Source: Pinus tabuliformis (lineage: Eukaryota > Streptophyta > Pinopsida > Pinales > Pinaceae). Taken from it: 64,000 bases of DNA. The notes under the pieces are model-generated. The model ran no database searches. It had not been told where the DNA came from and worked only from the letters and a program-made list of their open reading frames with translations. A program made the translations under genes and the position numbers. How positions within the stretch are numbered: position 1 is the stretch's first letter; every line of letters begins with the position of its first letter. Where the stretch lies: assembly GCA_031772625.1 (NCBI GenBank), contig CM062810.1, positions 705,100,358-705,164,357 on the forward strand. The letters are read 5' to 3'. Below, piece by piece: positions 1 through 11,073 of this stretch.

Positions 1-560
1 ACATAACATCATGACACCAAGACAACATATCGCATAGTGGAGCTTTATAACATAGCTCGTTACGATATTTATAATGATCATCCTGCTGAGTGCCAATCCA
101 CATGACATCATGATAACATAACTACATGATAGCATAATAGCATAACACCCATACCACATGGTGGAGCTTTATAACACAACTCGTTATGGTATTTACATTC
201 ATACACAAGTGTACATATAGCAACATCATCAAAACATATATATACCAAACACATATGCCAAATGATATACCAAAACATATATCAAACATATACTAATATA
301 ATATATAAGCATATATCAAAAACATCATATAGTATATATCAACCATCATAAAGCATATATCGATCACCATAAAGCATATACTAAACCAACACAAAGCAAA
401 TACTAAATCACCATGAAGCATATAACAAGCCATCATAAGCAAATACTAAACCACCATAAGCAAATACCAAACCACCATAAGAAAATACCAAACCACCATG
501 TCAAGCTACCTTGCCTCAACTGGAAAAAAAGGAAGGATACATAGCCCACACCTGATTCGC
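1..560 (-). other. Element A 3' UTR with short repeats
   Basis: No gene is visible. The stretch repeats a GTGGAGCTTTATAACA-type motif (near 35-65 and 160-185) that also occurs in the 3' UTR of the related element C (57170-57360). From about 340 to 500 a motif of about 20 bp, approximately CACCATAAGCAAATACCAAA, is repeated several times. The position fits the untranslated region between pol and the polypurine tract. Confidence 0.6.
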
Positions 561-1022
561 CATCTCCCATGTAGCTTCATTGGGACCAAAGTGCTTCCAT
601 CACACTTTAACTTGCTTGATTGCTCGGTTCCAGAGTATAAGCACCTTTTTCTGAAATATACACTGAGGCTCCGGCTGGAATTCTCCATTTGGTTCCATCT
701 ACAATATAGACCAATCAATCACATGATCAACATCTTTAACATACTTCTTAAGAAATAAGACATGGAAAACATCATGGAATTTCATTGTCGGAGGTAGTGC
801 AATTCGATAGGCTATTGGCCCAATCCTCTCGGTGATACTAAAGGGTCCACAAAACCGCGGTGCCATCTTGGCACATGATCCAATCCGAAAGGGGCTCTTC
901 TTCGATTTGATGTGCATGTACACCTGTTCCCCAACCTGGAACTCTTTGAACAACCTATTCCTATCATAATAACTCTTCTTCCTATCCTGTGTTGCCTTAA
1001 GATGCTTCTTGATTACCTGCAT
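560..1022 (-). pseudogene. Element A integrase C-terminus and chromodomain-like tail
   Basis: The minus-strand reading 1022-699 contains a basic linker (DRKKSYYDRNR) followed by RFCGPFSITERIGPIAYRIALP and FHDVFHVLFLKKYV, the GPY/F module of chromovirus integrases. It then reaches a TAG at about 714, where relatives have glutamine. Reading on, with frame changes, a W-K-H-F-G-P-like and ATWE-like stretch follows near 560-620, typical of the Tekay C-terminal chromodomain region. Function would be target-site tethering of integrase. Here it is a broken remnant. The frame of the last part is uncertain. Confidence 0.65.
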
Positions 1023-1057
1023 CTAATGTTCCATGTCTGCCAACATATATGGTCCAA

Positions 1058-1867
1058 TCAATATCCTGCTAACTGGATCACTCCAACTAATGGGAGTGTT
1101 ACAACTCTGCCCATACAATGCCTCAAAAGACTCATCCTCAATGACTCCTGATAACCGTTGTTGTATGCAAACTCGACCAAAAGGGGATACTCTTCCCACT
1201 TCCACTGCTGATGCATCACATACATCCTCAACATGTCCTCTAAAATCCTGTTGACCCTCTCTGTCTGTCCATCCATCTGCTGATGATAAGCTGTGCTGAA
1301 GGCCAACTTTGTGCCCAAACCTGCAAATAACTCCTTCCAAAACTTGGAAGTGAACTTCGCATCCCTGTCTGACACAATATTCTTTGGGACACCATGTAGT
1401 CTAACCACATCTCTGATAAATACCTGTGCCACATCACTAGCTAAGAATGTAGACTTCACTGGAATGAAGTGTGCAACCTTTGTTAACCTGTCCACAATGA
1501 CCATGATGGAGTCATGCTGCTTCACTGTCTTCGACAACCCTGTGATGAAATCCATGGAAATGACCTCCCATTTCCACTCCGGAATCACGATCGGCTGTAG
1601 CAGTCCACCTGGATGTTTGCATCCCGCCTTCACTCGCTGACAATCGAAACATCTTGTCACAAACTCTGCTTCATCTCGCTTCATATTTGACCAATAGTAA
1701 TATCTCTTCACCGCCATGAGTTTCTTCTGATAACTCGGGTGACCTGAATATGGTTTCGAATGTAACTCCCTCAAGATCACCTTCTTGAGCTCACTGCTAT
1801 CCGACACATATATCCTGTCTCGAAACTTGACCAATCCATATGTCATAAGACAATAATCCAAGTCTTG
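1058..1867 (-). pseudogene. Element A integrase core
   Basis: The open stretch shows the HHCC zinc-binding part (RELHSKPYSGHPSYQK, then FDCQRVKAGC with one expected cysteine replaced by phenylalanine-aspartate context) and the DDE core: [22 protein letters not shown] and the later QMDGQTERVNR. It encodes the enzyme that would join element cDNA to the genome. Relatives have HPQTDGQTE where this copy has HQQMDGQTE. After NNGYQES the frame is lost, so the link to the chromodomain part is broken. Its N-terminal side runs in frame into a Gly-X repeat. Confidence 0.8.
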
Positions 1868-2016
1868 TGCACTTGCACCTGTACCTGTGCCTGTACTTGT
1901 ACGTGTACCACTACATGTACCTGCACATGCACCTGCACCTATACCTTTACCTATACCTGTACATGTACCTGCACATGTACCTGTACCATGACCTGTACCT
2001 GTACATGTACTATCAC
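1868..2016 (-). repeat. CCTGTA-type hexamer repeat encoding a Gly-X linker
   Basis: About 25 imperfect copies of a 6-bp unit (CCTGTA / CCTGCA on the plus strand). On the minus strand the repeat is in frame with the integrase ORF and reads as alternating Gly or Cys with Thr, Ala or Ile. It sits exactly between the RNase H and integrase modules. A TAG codon at about 2020 separates it from upstream coding sequence. The long plus-strand Cys-Thr reading frame here is only the other strand of the repeat. Confidence 0.8.
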
Positions 2017-2094
2017 CCTACTGCAACTTGTGCACAATATCCATATATCTGACATCCTACTGTCCTGCTTGCAAGATCGTATCTTGCAAATATG

Positions 2095-2620
2095 TCCCTT
2101 AAGAGCTCATAACGGCCAAGTGATTCACCTGTACCCGCCTGCTAAGAGCATTCACCACTCGGTTTTCCTTGCCTTTGATGTATCTGATCTTGAAGTCAAA
2201 CTTGCTGATCGTGGCCAACCATCTAGCCTTCCTATCATTCAGATTCGACTGGTCAAACAAATAACTCAACCCAATGTGGTCACTCATAAGCATAAACCTC
2301 ATGCCAAGAAGATAATGTCTCCACATCTTCAATTCATGTATAATCACTACTAACTAGAGATCATGCGTGGGATAGTTCTTCTCGTGCTCATTGAGTTTTC
2401 AGGACTCATAACAAACCACCTATCCATCCTGCATAAGGAATCCACCAAGCCCTCTCTTGAAAGCATATGTACATACTACAAACTCTTTGTCCGAATTTGC
2501 AATCTGTAGTATTGGTGCATGTGTTAGCAACTGCTTAAGCTGCTCAAAGCTAGTCTCGCACTCTTCAGTCTATTTGAACTTCTTACCTTTCCTCTGTAAT
2601 GATGTGATAGGATAATAAAT
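2095..2620 (-). pseudogene. Element A RNase H domain
   Basis: The 2347-2099 part holds LKMWRHYLLGMRFMLMSDH (with the catalytic Asp-His context) and IRYIKGKENRVVNALSRR, the standard end of a gypsy RNase H, with the usual ADALSR read as NALSR. The 5' part (2620-2350) is recognisable as VVCTYAFKRGLGGFLMQDG, where the first catalytic aspartate of the expected CTDA is tyrosine. In-frame TAG codons occur near 2611, 2573, 2419 and 2355. It would degrade the RNA strand during cDNA synthesis, but is not functional. Confidence 0.75.
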
Positions 2621-3372
2621 CTATGCGAAGTTCATGATGAACCTCCTATAGTATCCTTCCAAACCCATGAAAGATATCACCTCATCCACACTCTTAGGAG
2701 CTACCCACTCCAAGATGGCCCTTATCTTCTCTGGATCCATTGCAATGCCCTCCTTGGAGACAACATGTCCCAAGTAGTGTACCTCGGTTTGAAAGAAACT
2801 ACATTTTTTGATCTTAGCATACAACTGATGCTCTCTCAAAAACCTCAACACTACTGCTAAGTGCTCGACATGCTCTTCCTCATTTTTAGAATATACCAGT
2901 ATATCATCAATGAACATAATAACAAACTTATCCAAATATGGATGCAACACACTATTCATCAAACACATGAATGTAGATGGAGCATTAGTTAAGCCAAATG
3001 GAATCACAACAAATTCATAATGTCCATACCTGGTCCTGAACGTAGTCTTGTATATTTCGTCCTCTTTGATGCGTACCTGATGGTATTCAGATCTGAAGTC
3101 AATCTTCGAGAACATCGTTGCTCCCTTCAACTGATCGAACAAGTCATCAATCCTTGACAAATGGTACCTGTTCTTGATAGTCACTTTGTTCAACTACCTG
3201 TAATCATTACATAATCTAAGGGTACCATCTTTCTTCTTCACAAGAAAGATCGGTGCTCCCCAAGGTGATACACTTGGCCTAATGTACCCCTTGTCCAACA
3301 TTTCCTTCAGCTGCAACTTTAACTCAACCAACTTAGGTGTGCTTGTCTTGTATGGTGCTTTCGATGCTGGAG
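2621..3372 (-). pseudogene. Element A reverse transcriptase
   Basis: Readable motifs in order are [16 protein letters not shown] (3250-3200 region), a TAG where relatives have Gln (at about 3195), then [56 protein letters not shown] and the catalytic FIDDILVYS. It continues to LGHVVSKEG and [11 protein letters not shown], the RT thumb/connection. The catalytic aspartates are intact in this copy but the ORF is broken on both sides by TAG. This is the polymerase that would copy element RNA into DNA. Confidence 0.85.
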
Positions 3373-3373
3373 T

Positions 3374-3990
3374 TTACCCTGGCACTAACTCAATAGAAAA
3401 GTTTACCTCCCTATGAGGTGGCAACTCTGTAATGTCCTTAGGAAATACATCCATGAATTGCTGCAAAACTGGGTACTTATTCAACACATATGCATCCTCA
3501 ACCTCCTTACCCTTATCACTAGAAATATGTACTACAAATAGCTTGCACACTTTCCTACGGCTACGCTTTGCTTGCATAGTTGTCACCATCCTAACTGATG
3601 TGGCTTTCTTCTTACCCTGTAAGACTCTTGGTTCTCCATTGTCATCAACACACTCAATAGATTTGTCATAGCAGTCAACCTTGGTTCTATGTAGATACAA
3701 CCAATCCATGCCCAATAACATAATGTATGAACCCAACAGTAATACATTCAAATGTGCTAATGTAGGCATACCATTTAAGTCAAATGCACAAGCTTTTACC
3801 CAATGATGAACTTGCTTCTTCATACCTGAAGCCAACTGCACTAACCAGGACTCTGCATGCAATTCCTTACTCAAAGCATACTTATCTACCAATTTAAGAC
3901 TAACATAGCTATAATTAGATCCTGGGTCAATCAAAATAGAAATAACTTGATCACAGAGCTTACCGTCCATCTCAATAACAGATGCCTAAT
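3374..3990 (-). pseudogene. Element A aspartic protease
   Basis: The ORF reads GKLCDQVISILIDPGSNYSYVS, the retropepsin active-site region, and later LLLGSYIMLLGMDWLYLH, the usual I-LGMDWL motif after the flap. The active-site triplet expected as D-S/T-G is D-P-G here, which should disable the enzyme. The C-terminal part (ITELPPHREVNFSIELVPG) is the connector into RT. In-frame TAG codons lie just upstream (near 3985 and 4000), and a TAA follows at about 3373. It would cleave the Gag-Pol polyprotein. Confidence 0.8.
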
Positions 3991-4587
3991 GCTCATCCTA
4001 CCTGTTGTCCATGACTGCATAGATATGGGGAATACTCTAGCCTACATCTCCAACAGTCTGAGCCTCCTATGCACTGTATATCTAAGGTCTACCAATTTGA
4101 TGTTGCAAACAATCTCTCTTAAGGTGGTTTTTGCCACAAGTCCAACAATGCATGGGCTCCTTACTCTGATCCTGAGGCCGATGTCCCTGTCCTGTATCTA
4201 AAGCATTGAACTTCTTAGGCAATGTAACATTCTCCTTGTTATCTGTACTCCATGGCCTTTCTCGTTTTTTATCCCATTTTCCTTTGTTCTTTACATCACC
4301 TCTCTAGTCTAACTTAGTCTCAATTCTACACTTCAATTGTTCATAGCAATGTCTTAGCTTTCAAATGGCCTCCTCCAATTATCTAGGCTCATCGAAATTG
4401 ATCCCATCTTTGAATGCAACTGATAATCCCCTAATGAACCTCTGAATCTTGGCCTTTTCCTCAGTAACTCCAAGAACCTTCTAGTGCAGTCATCATCTGT
4501 CATGGAACCCATCTTTAGTTCATAAAATTCTTTTGCCCTGTCATCAAAGTACCTTTCTGACAAGTACTTCTTAAATAGCTGCTCAAA
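3991..4587 (-). pseudogene. Element A gag, C-terminal part with zinc knuckle
   Basis: The 4563-4354 piece (SERYFDDRAKEFYELKMG and so on) is the end of the retrotransposon gag domain. It continues the piece at 26188-26566, so element B cut gag in two. A CX2CX3HX4C zinc knuckle is readable at 4109-4147 (HCWTCGKNHLKRDC). The linker between the knuckle and the protease has TAG codons near 4087, 4072, 4039, 4000 and 3988. Gag would form the particle and bind RNA. Confidence 0.75.
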
Positions 4588-4592
4588 CTCAC
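4588..4592. repeat. Left target-site duplication of element B (CTCAC)
   Basis: CTCAC directly precedes TGTTGAG at the start of the left LTR and recurs at 26183-26187 directly after the right LTR's CTCAACA. Removing B and one copy joins two halves of element A gag. Confidence 0.95.
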
Positions 4593-4944
4593 TGTTGAGC
4601 GATGGAAAAGGTATGTATTTACCATTTATTTCTTTATCTTTTCCTTTGAATCATAACTCCTTTACATTCTAATATGGTAATATGTTAAAGAATTATGATA
4701 GAATTAAGGAGATTTGTGATTGATACAAAATAACTAATTATTGTCTTTTTCTATACAGAAAGTGAAGGAAATAGAAAATCACTATTCAGGAGGAAAAGAC
4801 AAAGTAGAAGCAATTGCTGTCCCTTCGACAGGAAGCCATATCCAAACAAGGAGATCAAGATCGGAGCGCATGGTCCAAGAAAAGGAAGAGAAAACGTGGC
4901 ATCAGCACAAGAAGACAAAACGATAAACTGGAGATCAAAGATAT

Positions 4945-4984
4945 AGCGAATCCCTCAGGATCCTTTGATCCTGAGGGATCGCTG
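4945..4984. promoter_or_regulatory. Perfect 13-bp hairpin in LTR U3
   Basis: ATCCCTCAGGATC (4950-4962), a CTTT loop, and GATCCTGAGGGAT (4967-4979) form a perfect stem, extended by AGCGA/CGCT with one bulge. The same hairpin is unchanged in the 3' LTR (24956-24985). It lies about 50 bp upstream of the TATA box, so it may be a protein-binding palindrome of the promoter. That role is inference. Confidence 0.75.
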
Positions 4985-5026
4985 CTTCAAGACTTATCTA
5001 TACTCTTGATACTTCCGCCTGGCCAT

Positions 5027-5034
5027 TATAAAAA
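5027..5034 (+). promoter_or_regulatory. LTR TATA box
   Basis: TATAAAAA in the context GGCCATTATAAAAAGGGAC, also present in the 3' LTR at 25033-25040. It is the likely pol II promoter, with transcription starting roughly 25-35 bp downstream. U3 would be about 460 bp long. Confidence 0.75.
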
Positions 5035-6202
5035 GGGACAGCGCTGGTAGCCCAGGGGGCAGATATTATTATCAATTTGTAGAACTTACTGTTGTAATCT
5101 CAACTTTTATCATCGACTCTCTTTGAAGAGCGATAGCTGTAACTCTGCCATATATGATTAATATATAACTTAGTTGTTGTTCCATTATCTGATCCTGGAG
5201 TAAACATAGTAGTGCTTCCCTGGTGGCTAAGGGCCCGGCCCTAGTGGATCCACTTGCTTCTTGTATCACTACTTTACAATTACAGTTGTGTGTGGTTTGA
5301 TTTCCTTTGCATTTCCTTAATTCGCTTTACTCAATGATCTTCTGTTTCTGAACATTTCGCTGAATTGCTCTGTTATATCGAAATCGTAATTGGATAGAAA
5401 GATTATTATTCACAACTTAAAATGTCATGCTGTTCATTCTGAAACAATATTGCACTGTCTAATTCGGATTTTGCTGTTCATTTACAGTTGCGATTGCTGT
5501 TCATTTAACTACAGTTCACTTACAATTGCGATTACTGTTCATTTAATTACCGTTCAAGTATAACTGCAATTGCCGTTCCTTTATACCTGTGGTTAATGTC
5601 CATTATGCTAGAATAAGATTACTGATTCAATTACTCTATAGTCGCTGTGTGGTTACACTTAATTAGGTTTGTTGTTCCTTTATTAGTTGAAGATTGCTGT
5701 TCAATTCATTTCGGTTAAGATTGCTGCTCAATTCATTTTTGTAGATTAAGCCTTGTTGTTCGACCTTTTCAATAGATTTAGTTGCTGTTCCTTTTCTGCT
5801 AATCGAATTGTTATTTCCAGTATTTACTTTAGTGTGGATAGAAAGATCTACAACTGTAACGAACATTGACTACTGTTGTCTAAGTTCTCAGATTGGAGAT
5901 CTTGTCTGTGATTGATTTTCATTTACATCAGTTTACAGGGGAAAGAGTTATCATTACTGAATCCACGACTGATGGCTGCTGAATAAACGATTTAGTTACA
6001 GAGCATTTAAGTTTCTTGCCATTACAATTAGATTTTGTTTCCAGCATTCATTTACTTTTGCAAGCACTATACTGCAAACATTACTCTTGAACAAGTGACC
6101 GCCTCAGACTGAGTACACTCTTGAGATAAAAAATTGTGCTTGGATTGATAATTAATGTAGGATAAATAGGGGTTAAAAGACACCTTTTATCACTCAACAT
6201 TT

Positions 6203-6220
6203 TGGCGCCGTTGCCGAGGA
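6203..6220 (+). promoter_or_regulatory. Primer-binding site, tRNA-Asp type
   Basis: TGGCGCCGTTGCCGAGGA starts three bases after the 5' LTR. It matches the tRNA-Asp complement known from Athila/Tat elements with one G-to-A difference. It would prime minus-strand cDNA synthesis. Confidence 0.88.
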
Positions 6221-6402
6221 GAGTGTAGCCATTTGTTTCTTTTGAAAAGAGAGTAGTGTGAGTACCTGCTAGGAGAGAGTTGGGTTTTAAAAACGGAAGG
6301 TAAGAACCTGCGTACAGAGCATGTAACAACCCTGCTCCCCCGCCTGCTTTCCTGTAGATTTGTTGATTATTTTGGGTAGAAATAAGTATTTGATTTGTGT
6401 GC

Positions 6403-7944
6403 ATGACTAAGCAGAAAAAGCTTGAAAAGAATCCAAAACCACTACCCAAACCTGATAAAGCTAAGGGATCGGTGACCCTTGGCCGATCGACCTTTATAGA
6501 TGATATCATTAAAAAAGCAGAATCTCAACCATTAGTAGGTCCTAGAAAAGTTGCTTCTAGACAACCTACTAGCTCCCTTCGGGCCACAGAATCACCATTT
6601 GTAGCCTTTGCTGAGGTGCACAGCCAAACAGAGGAGCAATATTTTCAAGAAATTGAGAATTCTAGCCCAAAATAGTTACAAGAAGGGAACCTTAGTAATC
6701 TCTGCGAAGGAGGAGGAGAAACAGGGGAAACAGAAGAACCAAGATCTCCTCTTGGAATAGTTCAGCCACTAAGCAGCCTAGATAAGGGAAGTGCTGTCAA
6801 AATCATCCAAAACAAAGCTGAAGAACCTGAAGAGCTAAGATCCCCCCAGATATTAGTTCAACAAGGAACTCTCATCATCCCAGACCAAGGAAGTGCTGTT
6901 AAGGCCATTCCTACTCCTTCTAGTCAGCCTAGGAATAACTCCCTAGAAATCCCAGAAGGATATTGGCACATATTTGATCAAATGGCCTAGAACCAACAAA
7001 CACCTCAAACCTCCACACTGCAATATCCCATTGTAGATACTGCAGTTAATGCACCTATGAAGGCCATTCCTCTCCAGCATATTCCTACATTCCATGGCCT
7101 AACATCGGAAGATCCAGATGCATTTTTGTTTGAATTCGATGTATTATGCTGGGGGTATGACTATACCACCGATCCCAAAAAGCTAAAATTATTTCCCTCC
7201 AAATTAAAAGGAGCAACATTACGATGGTTTATGGGGTTAGGTGGAGGTGTTATAAACGACTATGATCAGATGAAAGGTGCTTTTCTAAAGAAATATCAGG
7301 ATTATTGTAGGTTTAGAGAATTAAAGGATGAAATATTTCAGATGGTTTCCAGACCTAATGAGACACTAGAAGAGTATGTTGAACGTTTTCAATATAATCT
7401 TCAAAGATCTCCTTATGCATCATTACCCTTACCTGACAATGTGTTAAAAACGACATTAATTAAAGGGATGAAGGAACAATGGGTTGAAACACTAAACATT
7501 ATGGGAAAAGGTGACATATATCAGGAAAGTTTTGCTGACATTATTGATTTATGTATCAAGAGTTTGAGAGGTAGTACAAGGCTAAAACCGGCAGAATGTG
7601 ACATGATCACAAGGGACAATAAGATCTCTCTTGGAGGTGTAACCCGCACAAAAATTGGGAATCTATTGGAAGACTTTAAAACCGGTATTCTAGGGACTTT
7701 GACAACACAACTCGACATTATGCAGGCGAAACAAAAACAAGCAGAAGCAGAGCAAAACCTAGCAATATTCTGCCCTAGATGCAGACAGAAACACAGCCAT
7801 AAAGAGTGCCCATTGGATGCAATTCAAGTCTATGCTATTTGTACAAAAGATCACTCCACAGAGAACTGCCCCTCATTCCCGGGTTTGAAAGCAGTGTACA
7901 AAGAAGCGGAAGAAGAATTAGAACCAGTGAACCTACTCAATTAG
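6403..7944 (+). pseudogene. Element B gag
   Basis: The first ATG is at 6403 (MTKQKKLEK; the GTG six bases earlier is not needed). The frame holds to 7944 with TAG at 6673 and 6988. Residues encoded at 7057-7600 form the gag core (HIPTFHGLTSEDPDAFLFEF, then LKLFPSKLKGATLRWF). Two knuckles follow: CPRCRQKHSHKEC, and a second whose first cysteine is tyrosine (YAICTKDHSTENC, a TGT-to-TAT change). CPSFPGLKA then marks the Athila/Tat gag end. After TAG 7942 the same frame runs on through a Gln/Pro-rich linker. Confidence 0.88.
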
Positions 7945-9171
7945 CACTGTTAATGGCAGCCACGACAACCAGGTATGCCCTCCGATCCATCTTCTTCTTT
8001 CAAACTTCCGCAATATCATGCTCAACAATATAATACAATGTGGCAAAATCAACTACCCTTCCCAAGCTAGTCACAACAACCATTTCCTTCATCACCATGG
8101 CCAAATCAAACAAGCCAAACTAATTGGCCAAACTTTCCCTACTCTCCACCATGTTGGAAAAACAATGCATATCCAACACAATGGTCCCCTTCCACTCTGT
8201 AGAGTCAAGCCTGGCAGTCAAACTGGAAAAGATCGATGAATCAGCCAGCTGGAACCATCCCTCTCCCTTAACCCACATTGCCAACGCCATATACACTACA
8301 ACAAAATCCCCAGTCCAACTTAAGACTGCAACTCCCAGCCCAACCCAACCCGAACCCTAATAATAGACCGGTTCAATCTGTTCAAATAATTGAAACACCA
8401 GAACTAGAAACCGATGTAAGGGAGTGCAATGATCTTCAATTAAGGTCTTGGCGCATAATAGGAACTGAGGGAGATAAAAATTCTCAAGTTGAAAATCTGT
8501 TACCTGTACAACAACCACTACAAGAAAAGGATGTGGTCAGACAACAAACCCACGACCAAGCAACCACGTCTTCTCCCCCATTCCCAGAACAATTAATCAT
8601 ACCGCACCCTATAGAACATCCTGACTTTGATCTTCTGGGAGAACTAAGAAATTTGTGTATAAAAATCCCACTCCTCCAAGCTATCCAAGATATCCCAATA
8701 TATGAAAAAACCATCAAAGAGTTATGTATAAGAAAGCCAAAGAGGAGAATAACAACTAACCCAACCGTCCAAGTAGTTGGCACCCTATCTGATCTATTAT
8801 CAGGAAGAGAAGCACCTATCAAATATGAAGACCCAGGGAATCCTATAGTGATGGTGCAAATCAATGGACAAACCTTTTCAAATGCCCTAGTTGATTTAGG
8901 GGCTGCAATTAATATTTTAACAACCACCACTTGTCAAAAACTTGGCATTACATCAGTGGAACCAACCACCACCTTATTGGAACTGGCTAACCGATCGGTA
9001 GTTAGGCTAGAAGGTACACTACACGATGTAATGGTATCTGTAGATTCCTAGGAATACCCTGCCGACTTTCTGATAATCAACCCCAAAAACCGACTCAATG
9101 GACACCCTTTAATCTTAGGTAGACCTTGGCTTGCGACTGCTGATGCTTACATTGGCTGCCGACAAGGCAAT
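7945..9171 (+). pseudogene. Element B Gln/Pro-rich linker and aspartic protease
   Basis: Frame 1 continues from gag. The linker 7945-8277 is rich in Q, P, S and W and has stops at 7951 (TAA), 8068 and 8200 (TAG) and 8269 (TAA). The ORF 8278-9051 holds the protease: VMVQINGQTF, then ALVDLGAAINIL with catalytic Asp in the D-L-G form normal for this lineage, then HDVMVSVDS. A TAG at 9049 stands where relatives have Trp before EYPADFLI, and the frame resumes with LILGRPWLATADA, the usual protease end. It would mature Gag-Pol. Confidence 0.85.
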
Positions 9172-10233
9172 ATGACTATAACTAGAGGGAGTAATATCAA
9201 GAATCTAGCCCTATACCCTCCAGCCCAACCAAGTTTAACAATAATGAAAACTAACAAACAACCTGTATCATATCTCACAGAGAACATTAGGTCCCCATTA
9301 ACCATAGAAGAGGCCCTCGATTTTAAAGACCAAACAGAGGATGACGTTAATAACAACTTCATTAACCAATCCGAATCCAGATCCCATGTACAATGTCACA
9401 TGATAGAGGCAGCATTTGACAATGAACTAGAAGAATATCCCCTCAAAGACACTCATGATCAATCAATACCCACTACCTTTGTTTCAAACAACAAAACTAT
9501 AGAGATTGAGCCAGGAAAAACCTTGAACATTAACAAAAACCTGACTCTTGAACAAGAAGAAAAGCTAGTCCAACTACTGAGAAAATATAAGGAAGATTTT
9601 GCATGGGATTATCCGGACATGAAGGGAATTGATCCCCAACTATGTACGCACCACATTTATACAAAAAAGGATGCTAGACCCGTTCGCCAACCCCAACGGA
9701 GACTCAACCCTCACCTGAAAGATATTGTGAAAGCTGAGTTACAAAAACTTTTAGATGTAAACTTTATTTATCCAATCTCTGATAGCAAGTGGGTCTCTCC
9801 ACTAGTAGTGGTGCCAAAGAAGAATGGAAAATGGAGGATTTGTGTAGATTACAGAGAATTAAACAAAGCAACCCAGAAATACCACTTTCCCCTTCCATTC
9901 ATTGATCAGGTATTAGACACATTAGCAAGAAAGAAATTCTTTTCTTTCTTGGATGGCTTCAGTGGATACAATCAGATTCAGATCGCCCCTGAAGACCAGG
10001 ATAAAACTACTTTTACTTGTCCTTGGGGAACATTTGCTTACAGAGTCCTACCCTTTGGCCTATGCAATGCCCCTGCCACATTTCAGAGGGCCATCCTCAA
10101 CATCTTTTCAGATTTAATAAATGAAGGGCTCGAAGTATATATGGATGATTTCACACCATATGGAGATGATTTTGAGCCAGCACTAGACACATTGGAAAAG
10201 GTGCTGCAATGATGTATTGCCACCAGGCTCTGC
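9172..10233 (+). pseudogene. Element B reverse transcriptase
   Basis: Motifs in order: VRQPQRRLNPHLKDIVKAEL, VSPLVVVPKKNGKWRICVDY, RELNKATQKYHFPLPFIDQ, FFSFLDGFSGYNQIQIAPED, FGLCNAPATFQRAI and the catalytic YMDDFTPYG. All catalytic aspartates are present. At 10210 a TGA stands where relatives have Arg, a CGA-to-TGA change, and the same frame continues. The FGLCNAPATFQR block is closer to Athila than to Tat (FGLKNAGATYQR). The reaction is copying element RNA into cDNA. Confidence 0.92.
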
Positions 10234-11073
10234 TTGAGCCATGAAAAGTGCTATATGATGATGACCGAAGGGCTCATCCTAGGTCATTATATCTCAGCAG
10301 CTGGAATACAGGTAGATTCGGCCAAAATTCAAATAATTTTGTTAATACCTACTCCTACCATAGAGACAGAGGTACGAAGTTTTCTAGGATTTTTTGGTTA
10401 TTATAGGAAATACATAGAGCATTTTTCTCAAATAGTTGCACCTCTAGATGCATTGACAGGGAATGTTGATTTTATTTGGACAGATAAATGCGAGCGTGCT
10501 TTTGAGGATCTGAAAAAGCTTGTGTCAACAGCCCCAGTGCTTAGAGGCCCAAATTGGGATTTTCCATTTCAAATTTCATTGGATTCTTCAGACACAGCTA
10601 TTGGAGCAGTCCTTGGGCAGGAAGAAGACAAAAAAACATATGCAATTTATTATATTAGCAAGAATTTGTCTCTTGCTGAGCTAAACTATACCGTAACTGA
10701 AAAAGAGTTTTTAGCTGTAATACATGCTGTAAATAAATTTAGGCATTATATCACTGGATATCTTGTTGTTTTATATACAGATCACTCTGCCATAAAATAC
10801 TTAGCAAATAAACCTGTTACAAACGGTAGAGTAACAAGATGGTTGATTTTATTGCAGGAATTTGACATCACAATAAAAGATCGACCTGGGAAAGAGAATC
10901 CTGTAGCTGATTTTCTCTCACGAATGTCGAAGCCAGCGGACACAACAACAATCGAAGATCAATTCCCAGACAAAAATTTGTTTGCTGTTACTGTCAAGAA
11001 ACCCTGGTATGCTGATGTTGAAAATTATTTAGCAGTAGGCAAATTACCAAAGCATCTAACCCCCAATGAATGA
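10234..11073 (+). pseudogene. Element B RT connection and RNase H
   Basis: Begins with the RT thumb (LSHEKCYMMMTEGLILGHYIS) and FLGFFGYYRKYI, then RNase H: FQISLDSSDTAIGAVLGQ (first Asp), TVTEKEFLAVIHA (Glu), LYTDHSAIKYL (Asp) and GKENPVADFLSRM at the end. The catalytic set looks intact. It ends at a TGA (11071) that again reads as a former Arg codon, with the frame continuing into integrase. Confidence 0.9.

Larger units (their letters stand above)
4593..6199 (+). repeat. Element B 5' LTR
   Basis: 1607 bp, beginning TGTTGAG and ending CTCAACA. It matches the 3' LTR throughout with one 23-bp indel (about 5470-5500) and roughly 49 substitutions counted by eye. U3 holds a strong hairpin and a TATA box. 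The R-U5 part (5460-5800) is rich in repeated TTGCTGTTC motifs that resemble the unit of the hairpin array at 12.4-13.4 kb. Confidence 0.95.

Noticed and set aside
1865..2353. 162-codon Cys-Thr-rich plus-strand ORF
   Set aside because: Artefact of the hexamer repeat; the opposite strand is clearly the pol of element A.
6081..6509. 142-codon minus-strand ORF at the 5' LTR end
   Set aside because: Covers the LTR end and primer site, which are well-supported, and has no recognisable motif.
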